DNA of 64,000 nucleotides. Origin: Anniella stebbinsi (taxonomy: Eukaryota; Chordata; Lepidosauria; Squamata; Anniellidae). This document shows positions 1 to 11,375 of the stretch, one piece after another. The DNA lies in NCBI GenBank assembly GCA_029215795.1, contig JARDYH010000002.1:200740310-200804309 (forward strand), written 5' to 3'. Position 1 is the first letter of the stretch, and each line of letters opens with the position of its first letter. Both the position numbers and the translations under genes were made by a program. The notes under the pieces are model-generated. The model was given only the letters and a program-made list of their open reading frames with translations, was not told the origin of the DNA and did no database searches.

Positions 1-942
1 CAGCCGGAGGTTATCTAGAATGATAGCATTGGCCTTGCAGCAAGCAGTGCATTAACATATGTTTTATGCTGCAAGACTGAGCAGTAAATTTCCTTGTCTG
101 CAAAAATAATTACTCAATGAAAATAGCAATACAGATACATACTCTGTGAACGGCACTACACAGAGCTGCTTCTGATAGAGACCATCACAGTTAGCACATG
201 AACAGTGCTATATAGACTGTGTACACTTTCTCCCCCTCAAACCCCCCCCCCCAAAAAAAAACCCCTTTTGATTTCAGTCAAGATGCCTCTTGCACAATTC
301 TGGAAAGATGTACGCATACTCAGAAAAATATCTGTAGGGTCAGGGGGCATGGAAATAGTACTAATGGAAGAAGCAAATGAGCTGTGTGGGGCTCTGATGT
401 TTCTAACCCCTTCTACCTGAGATCCCTCCCTGCCTAGTCCTCATTTGACATCAGAAATTTGTCAAGACATGAATCTTAATTTTGTCCCCCATGCTTTAAA
501 CAACAAGAAGCTGGAAGTTTTAGGATGCTAGATTCTCCATTAAATGGCATCCTTTCTGTGTTTTATGGCAGATTACAATAGTACATAAACTAGTGGCTGA
601 TAACATATCAAATTTATATGCCTATTTAAATAAAAGCCCAAATGTTATTCAGCTATAGCTGATGTTAATAGCAGTTCTTCTAAGTGTACCTCCTCTTGCT
701 TTGACTTCAGATTAAAAACAACAAAGAAAAAGTACTGATGTTAAGAAATTGTAAATTGTAAATTGGATTGTAAAATTCCAACCTGACACCAATATTTTTG
801 CTTAACAGTGACTTTCTGTTGAAGTTAATGACATCTTCCAGATTGATGTATACTGTTTTGTATCCACTGGTAGCTCCCTTGTGCATTTTTTTCTGTTGGC
901 AGGACCTATCTCCATGAATTTACATTATTAACACAATGACTG

Positions 943-1130
943 GGTTTGGACAACACATTAAGCCATGATGGTTTATTTTTCTGAATTAACCATGATGACT
1001 TAGCATGTCATCTGGATGCTGTTTTTCCCAACCATAGTGGTTTATTTAACTAAAATAAGCCATCCTGGTAAGCCACGGACAGCAGTGAGGTTTATTTAAG
1101 ACATCATGGTTTATTGTGTCATCTGGCGCT
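943..1130. mobile_element. MITE-like hAT-type foldback repeat
   Basis: The segment begins gtttggacaacacattaagc and ends gtttattgtgtcatctggcgc. It carries repeated aagccatgatgg / ccatgatgac / catcatggttta blocks in both directions. The ends resemble those of the 9976 and 29409 elements. Boundaries are approximate and no target duplication was resolved. Confidence 0.55.
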
Positions 1131-2061
1131 CCAGAGTAGATTAAACACATCGCCTACAGAGTCACTCTGCTCCTTTTGGGCAATCTCTATTTCTGAGACC
1201 TGCCTAGCATCAGCTTACACTCTCTGCCCATCTCCATCCTCACCGCTCCTTTAGCAGTACGCTTTGCAAACTTCCAAAGTGTTATACCCCCACATTTTCA
1301 ACAGAGAGGCATAGCCGCACATGGTTTTTGTTCTGCCTTTGGTGCCTCCCCACAATGGGATCCTGTATGTGAATTTTTGTTCCAGTCCTGCAAACTTTCA
1401 TGGATTTAGAACTGCCATCCCCTTTTTGGTATGGAGGAATAGCAGTGCAGGGTTTTCATTGTGCATCAGGTGCATTCCCATGAGGGGCACTTGTGTGTGA
1501 AATTTGGCACCTGTAAAGCTTCAAGGGTTAAAGAGCCACCACCCCTTTTAGGTGCAAAGTGCCTTAGTAGATTCAAAGCAGTATTAAGGAAGCCCAGTTC
1601 TTAAGTAAGCCAAATAAGCTACTTTGTATGCCAATAAACAGCTTCCGTTTATGTCTGTGTTGTTTGTTTGCTGCTGGCAAGGGGGTGGAAGCTTGGATAT
1701 TGGGGTTGTGGCAAGTGGGGAGCGAATGGTAGGGAAAGGAAGGGGATCAAATGCTTTGTTTCTGCTCACTTTTATGACAAATGGAAAAGTCAAGTTGAGA
1801 TTGGCGGTGATAAGGCAGAGACAGAGAACACAAGAAGATGCCCCCTAGCATGCAGCTGACTAATCGGAGACAGAATCATTACGAACCTTCAGTGCAAGGG
1901 TCAGCAAGATATGGCATCCAGTGCAAAGGAACCTGGGATACCATCCTGGCTAAATGAGACGACTATGGAGGGAGGGGTGGCAGGGAGGAAATAAACCTGG
2001 TTGCATAGTTTAATTTTCTAATTGTGTGAGGGATCACAGTAGCTTATTTTCAAAATAAACT

Positions 2062-2103
2062 ACTATGAGTAGTTTATAAACCACTATGAGTAGTTTATAA
2101 ACC
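2062..2103 (+). repeat. 21-bp tandem duplication within a MITE fragment
   Basis: Two adjacent identical copies of a 21-bp unit (2062-2082 and 2083-2103) reading actatgagtagtttataaac plus c. The flanks (ccaccatggctt) look like the interior of the CCATGG-rich MITE family seen elsewhere in the window. Confidence 0.8.
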
Positions 2104-2185
2104 ACCATGGCTTAAAGTGGCATGTGAAGCTAGTGGTCAACAGTATAACTTGCAGGAATGATTTCTATAAGTCAACTATCCATTG

Positions 2186-2255
2186 TGTAAAGACATAATG
2201 TGTCCAAATCCAGGCAGCTTCAACAAAGCAATGCTGCACACATTATGTCTTTACA
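2186..2255. repeat. 18-bp perfect inverted repeat
   Basis: Arms 2186-2203 (tgtaaagacataatgtgt) and 2238-2255 are perfect reverse complements, separated by 34 nt. Probably the palindromic end of a small DNA transposon. Confidence 0.85.
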
Positions 2256-2289
2256 TCATAATGTGTGATGTTAAACCACGGTTTAGAAT

Positions 2290-2580
2290 TACATCCAAAC
2301 CAAGCCAGGGTATCTGTCACTATGGGAGTGAAAGAGCTTGGGGAGTGGAGAAGAGAGCAGTAATTCACAGCATAGTTTACCGTTGTGTTCTTAATAAGGT
2401 AAGGAATATTACTCTTGCATTGTTGGTGAGGATCTCTGTCTTATTCCTTGATCCTCACATTCAGGAGTTCGAATCATCAGCATTACATCCAAACTAAGCC
2501 AAAGTATCTGTAACTATGGGAGTGAAAGAGCTTGCGGAGCAGAGAAGAGAGCATTAAGTCAGAGCATAGTTGACTGTTGC
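2290..2580 (+). repeat. Two ~95-bp direct repeats
   Basis: A block starting acatccaaaccaagccaggg (about 2290-2385) recurs at about 2486-2580 with scattered differences (ctatgggagtgaaagagctt is shared). A second block of about 83 bp, starting tgttcttaataaggtaagga at 2387, recurs at 3251. The pattern fits a composite duplicated segment rather than a simple tandem array. Confidence 0.8.
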
Positions 2581-3249
2581 ATGGCAGCCAGTGTTTGGTT
2601 AAGAGTAGTAATCCTTAGGAAAGGAAAGGATTGGTGTGGGATATTCCTTTTAAATATTTTTAACCTATCTTTAAGGTCACATTGTGCTCACAAAGCAGTT
2701 ATTTTGGCATTAGGCCTCAAACCCTGTCTCTACGGTGTATTAGATTTTGGATGTTGGCAGGTAACTTGCTCAGTTTATTGCCATTGGTAGCTTACTTGCC
2801 TCCATTTAGTTCAGCAAAATTCCTCAATGAAGCTTGTAAGCAGGGCATGAGATAAATGGTTATTTGTTCCCAGCATCTGTATTCAGAATTATTTTGCCTC
2901 TGAATGTTGACTTTTTAGGTATGAAAGCTGATAGGAGGAGCTTTCAAGTGTGGAATGGGATGGGTGGAAATTTTGGGAGGCACCGTCCACTCCTGAATAC
3001 ATGTTAAATTTCATCCTGCCGTTGGACTAGCATTATGCTTTGACAACGATCTAATATAATGCTTCTCTTAGTAATGCTGGGAAAACGATCCATTCACCAA
3101 CAGAATCTCCGAGTTTTTAAACAAATGAGCAAAGCTGCATACTATGTGCTTGCCAGAATTTTAATTTCACTGTGGAATAGCAGATGTTTGCTCTCTCACA
3201 TACATTGTATTGAATGAGCAATGTGTTCATTTTAAGTATGAAGGGGTTT

Positions 3250-3331
3250 GTGTTCTTAATAAGGTAAGGAATATTACTCTTGCATTGTCGCTGTGGATCT
3301 CTGTCTTGATCTTTGATCCTCACATTCAGGG
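3250..3331 (+). repeat. Second copy of the 2387-2468 block
   Basis: It shares tgttcttaataaggtaagga, then atattactcttgcattg and gatcctcacattcagg with 2387-2468, with a few substitutions. The two copies are in the same orientation about 0.86 kb apart. Confidence 0.8.
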
Positions 3332-3857
3332 GCAGCTAGAACCATAGGTGTCTGTGGAATGCTGTCAGAATCCTTGTGATGTAACACTGATGTTCTGTCA
3401 GCATAGTAGCGTAGCTCTCCCATATTTCTGGAGTTGGCTTCCATGAGTATCGCCACACTGACCTCTTCTGGCCAGTGGATCTTCCAGTTAGGACTGTTCT
3501 GTTATTGATCAGACAAAATTTGTTTAAGGAGCTATACAACTACTTTCAAATCTGTCTTTCCATTATGCTCTATAAGGCACACCCTAATTTTTGTAATTTA
3601 TCCACCATGTCTGAATCACATATGTAAACCTGTTTGTATATACTCAGTATTGCATTTCCTTTTTATTCGCATGATAGGCTTGGTGTTTGTACCAACTCTT
3701 CATGAAAAACTGTGATAACAGAGCAGTATGTACAGTCATACTATGCAATCGGCCAATTTGCATGACACAAGGGTGGTTAATAAGCCACGGTGGCTTGTTA
3801 ATCACCCTGGGTATGGCAGTTGCATGTTGGCCCAATTTACATAATTCTAGCTTCCCA

Positions 3858-3980
3858 TGTTGTCCGAACCAAGCAAGTGGGGCTTGTTGGGATGGTTAAC
3901 AAACCACTCAGAACATATGGCCTGTTGTAGCATTGTGGGTGATTTGTTAACCATCCCAATGATGGCGGGTTTGGACAACA
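3858..3980. mobile_element. Short foldback MITE (123 bp)
   Basis: Outer inverted arms are tgttgtccgaacc (3858-3870) and ggtttggacaaca (3968-3980), matching at 12 of 13. Inner arms 3887-3903 and 3943-3959 (ttgggatggttaacaaa) are perfect over 17 bp. There is no coding capacity. Confidence 0.75.
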
Positions 3981-4138
3981 CAAGAAGCTATGGTGGGGGC
4001 TTGAAATGGCAACCTGGCCCCACAGTGGGCTGTGCGGATTGTGTGAACTAGATCCAGATCTAGTCCAGCTGTCAGAACTCACAATGGTTGGTGGGATACC
4101 AGCAGGAGGACTGAGAGGGGAGAGAGAGGACCGGGGAT

Positions 4139-4285
4139 GTGTAAATCACTGTTGACTAATAGTCAACTTGGCGCTGGCCTTAATCCACACCAGGGTTGAT
4201 TGTGTGGGGATTACCCCCTCAATAATCAACCGTGGAATTGACTATTAACCCCCATTGGCTTTTGTGTTGTCTGAACTCAGCTGTA
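4139..4285. mobile_element. Possible MITE fragment
   Basis: The segment has opposed blocks gttgactaatagtcaac and gttgattgtgtggggatt / aataatcaaccgtgg / ttgactattaacccc, with ggcttttgtgttgtctgaac at its end. It resembles the foldback MITEs nearby. The ends are not resolved. Confidence 0.4.
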
Positions 4286-6123
4286 ATCTCCAGAGTTATC
4301 AACGTTCTGAGCCACAGCATCTCTTTAATGTCTGTTTATTGGTGATCTTGTGAAGTTCAGATTGCCTCACCCCAATATGAGGTAAACCCAGTCTCTTGAG
4401 TTGACTTCTGTTGCAGTTTGTCCATAATCCCCATCACTGTCAGTCACCCTTCCTTCCTTTTATGTCACTCCTTTTCTTTCTCCCAACTTTGCCAAGGTGG
4501 GGCACCAATGGCAGCAAGGGTTCTTTCTGTTTTTAAAGTCCTTCGTTTACCTTTTTTTTTGCCAGCTTGTTACTTTTTCTTTCCTTCTGCCTAGCAGCTT
4601 AAGCACTGCAACAGCAGCGTTCCAAGCATAAAGAGCCCTGGGAAATGTCATTCTCCAAAGCAGCCAAGTCCATCAATGTCTAAATCCATCTTGGCAATGG
4701 TGTTACTTAGCCAGTTACTGGTACACCTTATACTTGTGCATTTAGATTTTGTTACATATAACCTCGTATGTTTGCTTTTGCTGACTTTAATTTTATTGGT
4801 CCAGTACTTGCATTCATGAATAGTAATTTTAGTGTTTGTTTTCTCCCACTTGTATTATCTGTTGCTTTTTAAAGCATGCTTAGCTATGGAGTCAGGATGT
4901 AGTCCAGAAGAGTTGCTCGTTAGAGGTTTGATCTTGGCCTTTTCTTGGCCAAAAAGTTATGGTCTTTCATGTAAAAGAAAGTTTTAAACAAACTCTGGTA
5001 ATATTTACAGGGAGAGTGCTCCTACTTAGCCTTGTTCATCCTTGCCATCTTCACTCCAGCTATCCAGAACAGAGCAATGTTTTTCCGTCTCCCATAAGAA
5101 TTATACAAGAATTATTAAAAGAAGAACATGTTTTACCTGTAACAAACACTCTTCAAGAGGGAACTCTGTTCATATGTGCAATGATGTGTTTTATGGTGAA
5201 GTTTGTGACTGAAATGAAATGATTTCAGTTATGAACTGTGCATGCAGATCTCAAGTGATGGTCTTTTAATAGATGTCAGATTCAGTTTATTGCTATCCTC
5301 TTATTTCTGCAACATTTTAATTAATTCACACTGATCAAATAAATGTACACTGAGATTTGTTTCCTAATGAGCGTGCATTTAGAAGAAAGATTTTGCATCC
5401 TTCTGATATCCTGTAGGTAATTATATTCTAATTATATGGTAAGGGGGAGGCTATAACTCAGTTCTGAAATTGTTCATTGGATCCAATTAATTGCATGCAC
5501 ATAATGAAAGTTCATGATGAGGTTGACTGGCAGTGAGTTTAAGGAAACATTTAACTCAATTTAATCCTATCTTTTATATTACAATAGAATTAGATTATAA
5601 CAAGGTTAGATTATAACAAGGCTGAGTAGTGGCATGAGGTAGATGAATATGTAAGAAGAAAAATCACCCTCAATGTTAGGGCTTATTTTATATTATGCTG
5701 CATATGCAACTGAAATGCATGCTGATTCAGTACTCACGTATATTCTTGGTCAACTTCTTCCAGTTCATAATACTGTTGTCCTATTTGTAATCAGTAATGA
5801 TCAATGTAATCAGTAATGGAGTGCTTATGCTTTCCTGCACTGTATTGTAAACTGAAAATATTTACATTTATCAATGACAAGTAAGTGAACCTTCCCTTCT
5901 CCCCAAATTCTACTACAAATGAAAGGACAGATATTCTTTGTGATAATCAGAGAATCAGACACAATGCACCTCCAAACTTCCCCTTTTTTACCATAAATTA
6001 TTTTTTAAAACTATAAATTATTATTCATTTTTAAATGTTGCTTTTCAACATTGATGTCTATTGATATCACTATGCAAAACCATTCACTGGACTGAAAAAA
6101 TAATATACTCTTATGTTTAAAAA

Positions 6124-6386
6124 TGACTTTCTCAGAAACAGAAGAAACTGCGGTATTATACCTGCAAATATTACCTAGGAAGTGCTGGTGAAAAAAAAGG
6201 CTGTGACTTTCTCAGAAACAGAAGAAACTGCAGTATTATACCTGCAAATATTACCTAGGAAGTGCTGGTGAAAAAAAAGGCTGTGACTTTCTCAGAAACA
6301 GAAGAAACTGCAGTATTATACCTGCAAATATTACCTAGGAATATATTTTTTTCACCAGGAATTACCTGGTGAAAAAAAAAGGCTGG
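6124..6386 (+). repeat. 80-bp tandem repeat, about three copies, ending in a hairpin
   Basis: Copies start at 6124, 6204 and 6284 with tgactttctcagaaacag; the period is 80 bp, with nearly no divergence between copies one and two (one g/a difference seen). The third copy is interrupted after ttacctagga by an extra segment. There, 14-bp perfect arms 6346-6359 and 6365-6378 (tttttttcaccagg and its complement) form a hairpin with a 5-nt loop. Confidence 0.92.
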
Positions 6387-6810
6387 CCAAGTAACACGCC
6401 TGTAAAAGCTTTGGAAACTCTAGCCATAGAACAATGGCCTTTGCACTGTGGCAGCATGTTCTGTAATGATCACTATTTCTCTCATGCCTGGAAAGCTTGG
6501 CTCATCAGTACTGAGGAGGAAAGGAGGAACAATATTAACAAGAGGAATATAAAAGAATATACTGGCTAACACGTTACATTCCAAAATCATAAAAACACAG
6601 CAATGGCGTAATATTATATAAAAGCCAACATTAAAGTCACTCAAAAGTCCTGACCAAATAAGAAAGTGTTTAGGGCCTGTTTAAAAACTAAAATAGAAGA
6701 GTTCAAATAAAACTTTCAAGGAAGAGAACTTCAAAGGTGCATGGTTACCACTAAAAATGTAGCAAATCGACATGGCATTATGAGATAAGGTTGCTGTAAA
6801 GGATGCAATG

Positions 6811-6908
6811 CCTCTGTTCAGAAGACACCTTAAATCACAGCTTTAACCATGGTGAATAAGGCAAACAGCCTTTTAGACTATGGTTAAAGGTGTCTTCTGA
6901 ACAGGGCC
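6811..6908. mobile_element. MITE with 18-bp terminal inverted repeats
   Basis: Perfect arms 6814-6831 (ctgttcagaagacacctt) and 6887-6904 lie at the ends of a roughly 98-bp element. Inner blocks ctttaaccatgg and ctatggttaaag are also inverted. The CTGTTCAGA end matches the longer MITEs at 9976 and 29409. Confidence 0.85.
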
Positions 6909-7662
6909 ACTATATCTTTCCTATAATAGATTTTGCCTCAGACCTTTGTGAAGTGCTTAATGTGACTGGGACAAGGTTGGATAGCAATTTATCAGTCCCC
7001 CTAATGCATGCTGAGAGGTGAAGAACTATGGGAGCTGCCATCTCGATTATGGGACACCCATGTTATTAGCTTATGCACTTATCTCACAAAAGCTGAAGAA
7101 ATAAGATTGAGAAAATTTCAGTTGGGTCTGCTTCCTTAGAAAGTAGGGGAGTATGCTGTGTAGAGAGGGTTTCCACTACTCATAGGGTTATGCAAAATAC
7201 CATAGATAAAACCAGCCAACTTCAGCTGTGGTAAGTTTGGCAGCCTGAAATGAATGGGGATGAACAGCCATCTCTCAAATGCTGCGTGGTTCTGCTGTTC
7301 TGAGTGACAACCCTAACATGTTGAGTGGCTCAGTTCCATTATGTGGATTGTCTCTGTCCAGCGACCAGAGATTCCTTTGAGATGGTATAGAAATTCTCTA
7401 TGGAATAGTAATGATCTGCACAGTGAGCTATTTTATCAGTGAATGGCTACTGTATAGAGGATTTGCCATGCAGAAGTTGTTTCCAGTAGCCTCCAAATGT
7501 TAGTTGACTAGCTGTTTATAAAAAATGGAAACAGAGATGTAATACTGTGTGAATAGTTAGTATCATAGAATTACACATTGTCATTGGTCTACTGTGAATA
7601 ACCAGGAAGCCTGGGCCTTGTACTGACATGAGTTTTGCTTTGCGGACTAAAAGTCTAATTGC

Positions 7663-7694
<32 letters not shown>
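7663..7694 (+). repeat. (AAT)n microsatellite
   Basis: About 10 units of ATA/AAT immediately before an antisense LINE tail. Confidence 0.95.
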
Positions 7695-7985
7695 TTATTA
7701 TTTATTACCTGCCTCTCCTTTTTAATCGAGGTGGGGAATACCATTAGTACAACAATATAAATCAAATATATAAAATTAATTGAAAGAGCATATAAAACCA
7801 ATACAATATCAAAAGTAACAATCAGGACATCTTAAAATTCTTAGGTTTAAAATTCATCTGGGTAGGCCTGCCGGAAGAGAGTAATCTTTATAGTTGCCTT
7901 AAACTTGGAGAGAGTGTTAAGTTGACAAATCACCTCTGGCAGGCCATTCCACAGTCTGGGGGCAACAGAAGAGAAGGTATAAATA
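7695..7985 (-). mobile_element. LINE 3' end, antisense, degraded
   Basis: From tttattatttattacctgcc to a block reading ggcaggccattccacagtct then gggggcaacagaagagaagg. This resembles the antisense 3' part of the L2/CR1-like LINE seen at 17582-18287, where ggcatttcacagctgggatg is the equivalent. No ORF remains. Confidence 0.6.
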
Positions 7986-8869
7986 ATATAGCTTTGTAGT
8001 GCTGCATAACATGCACATGAATCCAAAATGGAAATCTCACAAGTGAAGTATTCACTTCCCAGTATAACTGAAAAGTGAAGTATTCACTTCTTTTCAATCA
8101 GAAACTCAGATGAATTAAATTGTGTTCTTATCTACAGCAAGAGCTATTTTTGTTTTTTTTAATGTCAGATTCAAATTAATAACTGCTCCCTCAGAGGAAG
8201 ATGCATCTTTCAATTAAGTACCATTGCTTGAGCTCAGCTCTGTGTTAGAATGAAGAGCATGATAAATGGTAGCTGGCACTGTTCACTCATACTGAATTCT
8301 ACTTAGTGGTGTCAAATCTGTAAGTAACAGAGATCCTGGACAGAAACAAACCCAACATTTTGGCAAGGATTGTAACATTATAATTTTCATTGCACATGTA
8401 GCTGGTGTGCAGTCTGAACATTGACTTAGTGGCAGAATGGTGAATTACTGGGAGACCTTGAAGTGAGGTCTGATTCATATGTCACTGAAGTGGTCTGGGG
8501 ATCTGCTATCCCATGGTCTGGTAGTATGTGGGTGAAGGAACCATGTGGATTCAGTAAACCATGTGGGTTCCTTTCCTTTCCTTTCTTTTATGCTTACAAA
8601 ATAGGAAAAGAAAAAAGTTATAAACTAAGGGGAGTGAGTTCCCCAGCCTTCGATAAATATGGATATACCAGTTCATGAAACCATCATGTTTGCCAACTCC
8701 TCACACCCGGGTTTTCCAAACCTCTTCCATTTGTGGCATTGTTCTATAGGTAAAGTTCCAAAATATTTCTGGTCAGCCATATTTGGGGAGGGGGAACAGT
8801 TATTGGCTAAAGAGGAAAGAAGAACAGGAGAACTTAAAGGAGCCTACAACGATTAGCAACATCCAGCTC

Positions 8870-10595
8870 TAGAAATAACAGTCCGATCAAGTTGTCATGG
8901 ATACTTTTACCTGAGTAACCTGAGGATGTGGACAGATTGTTTGGAGAACAGAAGTCTTCCAGCTGCATCCTTGACCTCTTGCCCTTCAGGTTAAGCTGCT
9001 AGAAGGGGTCTGTATACTTTCGCCTCTTTTTGAGAGACAGTATGATCTACTTTGCTTTAAAGGAATCAGTAGTGCAGTCTTTTCTAAAGAATCCTACTTC
9101 TTTGGACCCAGGGGGCAACTATTGCTGTTCCTCATTCCATTATTGGGCAAAGTGCTGGAGTAAGTGATGACTTCTTTATGTCAGCTGATTTTTCATAATA
9201 CTCATTATTTGGATCCATTTCACTGTTTCGTAACCAGACAGTGACGTTGTTGATTCCCCAAAGTAGAGCTGGGAGCATTGTGTTATGGCTTCTCTCAATT
9301 CTGGAAGGTTGTTTCCAGACAGCGGTGCTGTGGGGAGATTAGTCCACCCAATGGCTTTGGCTTATGGTTCCATCTTGTTCTGCATGCTTTTCAACATCTA
9401 TGTGGAACTGCTGGGTTATCTGGATGTTTGGATTGAAGCATGATCGGTATGATTGTGGAATTCAGCTGACTCATTTCCATCGGCCAGTCTTAGGGAGATG
9501 GTGGAAAATCTAAGCCAGTGCTTGGAGGCTATTTTGGGCTGGAAGAGGGTGAACAACTGAATTTTAATTCAGACATGATGGAGGTGCTGTTGGCAGATAC
9601 TTATGCTGATCTGGGTGTAGGTGTGCAGCCTGCTTTGAGTGTGGTGGCATTCCCCCTGAAGAGATAAGTACACAGTTTGAGCATTCTCCAGAATCTATCA
9701 TTCTATGGATGCCTAGGGTGCATTGCTAACTAGGAGTGTCTGTTACCAGCTTAGGTAGTTCACCAGCTGAACTCTACCTGCAGAAGTCAGATTTGGCCTC
9801 TGTTATTTATGTACTGATCACATCCAAACTAAACCGTTGTGATGCTCTCTACGTGGTACTCCTTTTAAAGACAGTTCAGAAATTTCAATTTGTTCCAAAT
9901 GCAGCTACTAAGGTACTGGTAGGAGCCAAACAATCAGCATATATCACTGACACCAATAACAGTAGTTAACAATGACCTTGTTCAGATGACACACTAAGCC
10001 ATGGTGGTTAAGCATTTTGAGCTAAACATTATGGCTTAGCGTGTCGTGTGAACCATTCCTAAGCATGGTGGCTACATAACCATGGTTTAAACACATTCAC
10101 TAACAATTTGCTGCAAAAGGATTAGCAGTATAACCATGACTTAGAATGTTGTCTGAAAAGGCCCAATGTGTTTCCCCACTCAATTTAAAATGCTGGTGTT
10201 ATCTTAAGAACCACCTTCACCTATATGAACCTTCTGAAGTCCTAAGTTTAGCTTCAGAGGCCCTGATCTATGGCTTGACGCTAGGAAAGTTTAAATTGTC
10301 AGGACCTTTTTTGGTGGAGGCACTGAATTGTCTCCCCATGGATATCTGCCAAACAGCCACTCTTCCCATATTTGGATAAGAGTCTCAAAACATTTTTATT
10401 TGAAGAGGCTTTCTGTGACTGATTTTTATTGGTTTGTGCTGATCTCTTGGAACTGATGCTGACATTTCTATTCTTTTTCTGGTTTCGATTGTATTAATCA
10501 TTTTATCTAATTTGTGAGCTACTTTAAAAAATATTTTGAAAAATATAATATAAATGCATACAATAATTAATAAATAAATATAAAATAACCCTAGA
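8870..10595 (+). mobile_element. L2/CR1-like LINE, degraded, interrupted by a MITE
   Basis: Translated fragments show remnants of reverse transcriptase (near 9080-9150: a proline/leucine block before ggcaaagtgctggag; near 9380-9400: LFNIYVE) and of the C-terminal region (9775-9935: TSKLNRCDALYVVLLLKTVQ and following). The 3' part continues after the MITE (10164-10590) and ends in an AT-rich tail ttaataaataaata. Many stops and shifts are present, so it is not functional. Confidence 0.75.
9976..10163 (+). mobile_element. hAT-type MITE (188 bp), copy A
   Basis: It starts ccttgttcagatgacacact and ends aatgttgtctgaaaaggcc, with inverted ends around TTCAGA. The interior carries ctaagccatggtggttaagc and ctacataaccatggtttaaa. 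It matches the reverse complement of 29409-29597 over its whole length. It sits inside the LINE at 8870-10595, so it inserted later. Confidence 0.85.
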
Positions 10596-10755
10596 TTAGC
10601 TTTCTGTTAACTTGTAATAGAAGAATAGGACTTAAAAACTGCTTACTTGTACAACAGAATGGCTATACAGTCAAATTTCTTTGCAGGATTGTCTTTAATT
10701 AGTTGTGTATTTTTACAGTTTTAATGTTGTAGCTGAAACTGTTTTTCTCCAACAG

Positions 10756-10788
10756 ACTCTTCCCCCTTTAGGAGTTTCGCTTCCTGAG
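10756..10788 (+). CDS. DGKB: DGKB microexon, linker before catalytic domain (33 nt)
   Basis: The exon is 33 nt and encodes TLPPLGVSLPE, matching the DGKB linker between the second C1 domain and the catalytic domain (remembered human form TLPTSGVSVPE). It follows a good pyrimidine tract and acceptor (tttttctccaacag) and ends at a donor reading gag|gtgcgt. It starts and ends in phase 0, so skipping or including it keeps the frame. It is far too short to be found by ORF length and was recognised only by homology with the next exon's reading (…PE then ERQ…). The linker is probably disordered. Confidence is slightly lower than for the other exons because of the small size. Confidence 0.85.
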
Positions 10789-11237
10789 GTGCGTAATATA
10801 AAAGTGTTCACAGATGCAGATAAAAAATGTTTGGATGTTGTGACTTTTTATTTGCAATAAAGTGCATTTTGGGGCTGGTGTGATATTTTAGTTTTGACAA
10901 TCTGTACTTGACATAGTACTTGGAGAAGAAAATGGCTGGTTTTTATAGTACTAAAATAGCTTTCTTTTTTTAAAAAAATGAATTTATTCCCTGCAGTCAT
11001 GCTCAACAACTCAAACTATGATTAGTCTAGGCTTGTAGATGTTTCAGAGTTTCATCCAGGGCCGATAGTAGGGATAAACAGAGGGATAAACAGAGCCAGT
11101 ACTTTGAAATAAATTAATTATGCTCCACCAAAGCTCTAGAGTCGATGGGCATGTGCTAAGAGGATAAGAACAGGTAGTTCTCTCTGTATATACTTCGAGA
11201 CCTGTGCTGTGTCAAAGAGATAATGATACTGATATAC

Positions 11238-11375
11238 AGGCTATCTACACTACAGCTTTAAAACGGTTTAAAACGGGTTCTAACAGTTTTGAGAACTGTT
11301 TTGGCCCAGGACGTACTCCATATACAGTTTTCAAAATGTTTTCAAAGTGTTTTATCCTGCGTGTGTAGATAGGCT
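11238..11375. mobile_element. 138-bp MITE with 13-bp inverted ends
   Basis: Ends aggctatctacac (11238-11250) and gtgtagataggct (11363-11375) are inverted at 12 of 13 positions. The interior holds ttaaaacggtttaaaacggg and cagttttgagaactgttttg palindromic runs. A longer element at 42541-43105 has similar TCTACACC-type ends. Confidence 0.75.

Larger units (their letters stand above)
1..10755. other. Intron or upstream gene sequence, first part
   Basis: No exon was recognised. The next expected upstream exon would encode the end of the second C1 domain and a proline-rich linker, and I do not see it. The stretch holds several MITE-like foldbacks, duplicated blocks near 2.3-3.3 kb, an 80-bp tandem repeat at 6.1 kb, and LINE fragments near 7.7 kb and 8.9-10.6 kb. 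About 4.3-6.1 kb and 7.0-7.6 kb are AT-rich with no recognisable element. Confidence 0.7.

Noticed and set aside
6124..6386. CRISPR-like array of repeats
   Set aside because: The whole 80-bp unit repeats without unique spacers, and the context is vertebrate intron.
1..10755. Search for the DGKB exon encoding the end of the second C1 domain
   Set aside because: No cysteine/histidine-rich C1 reading with matching splice phase was found; it probably lies upstream of the window.
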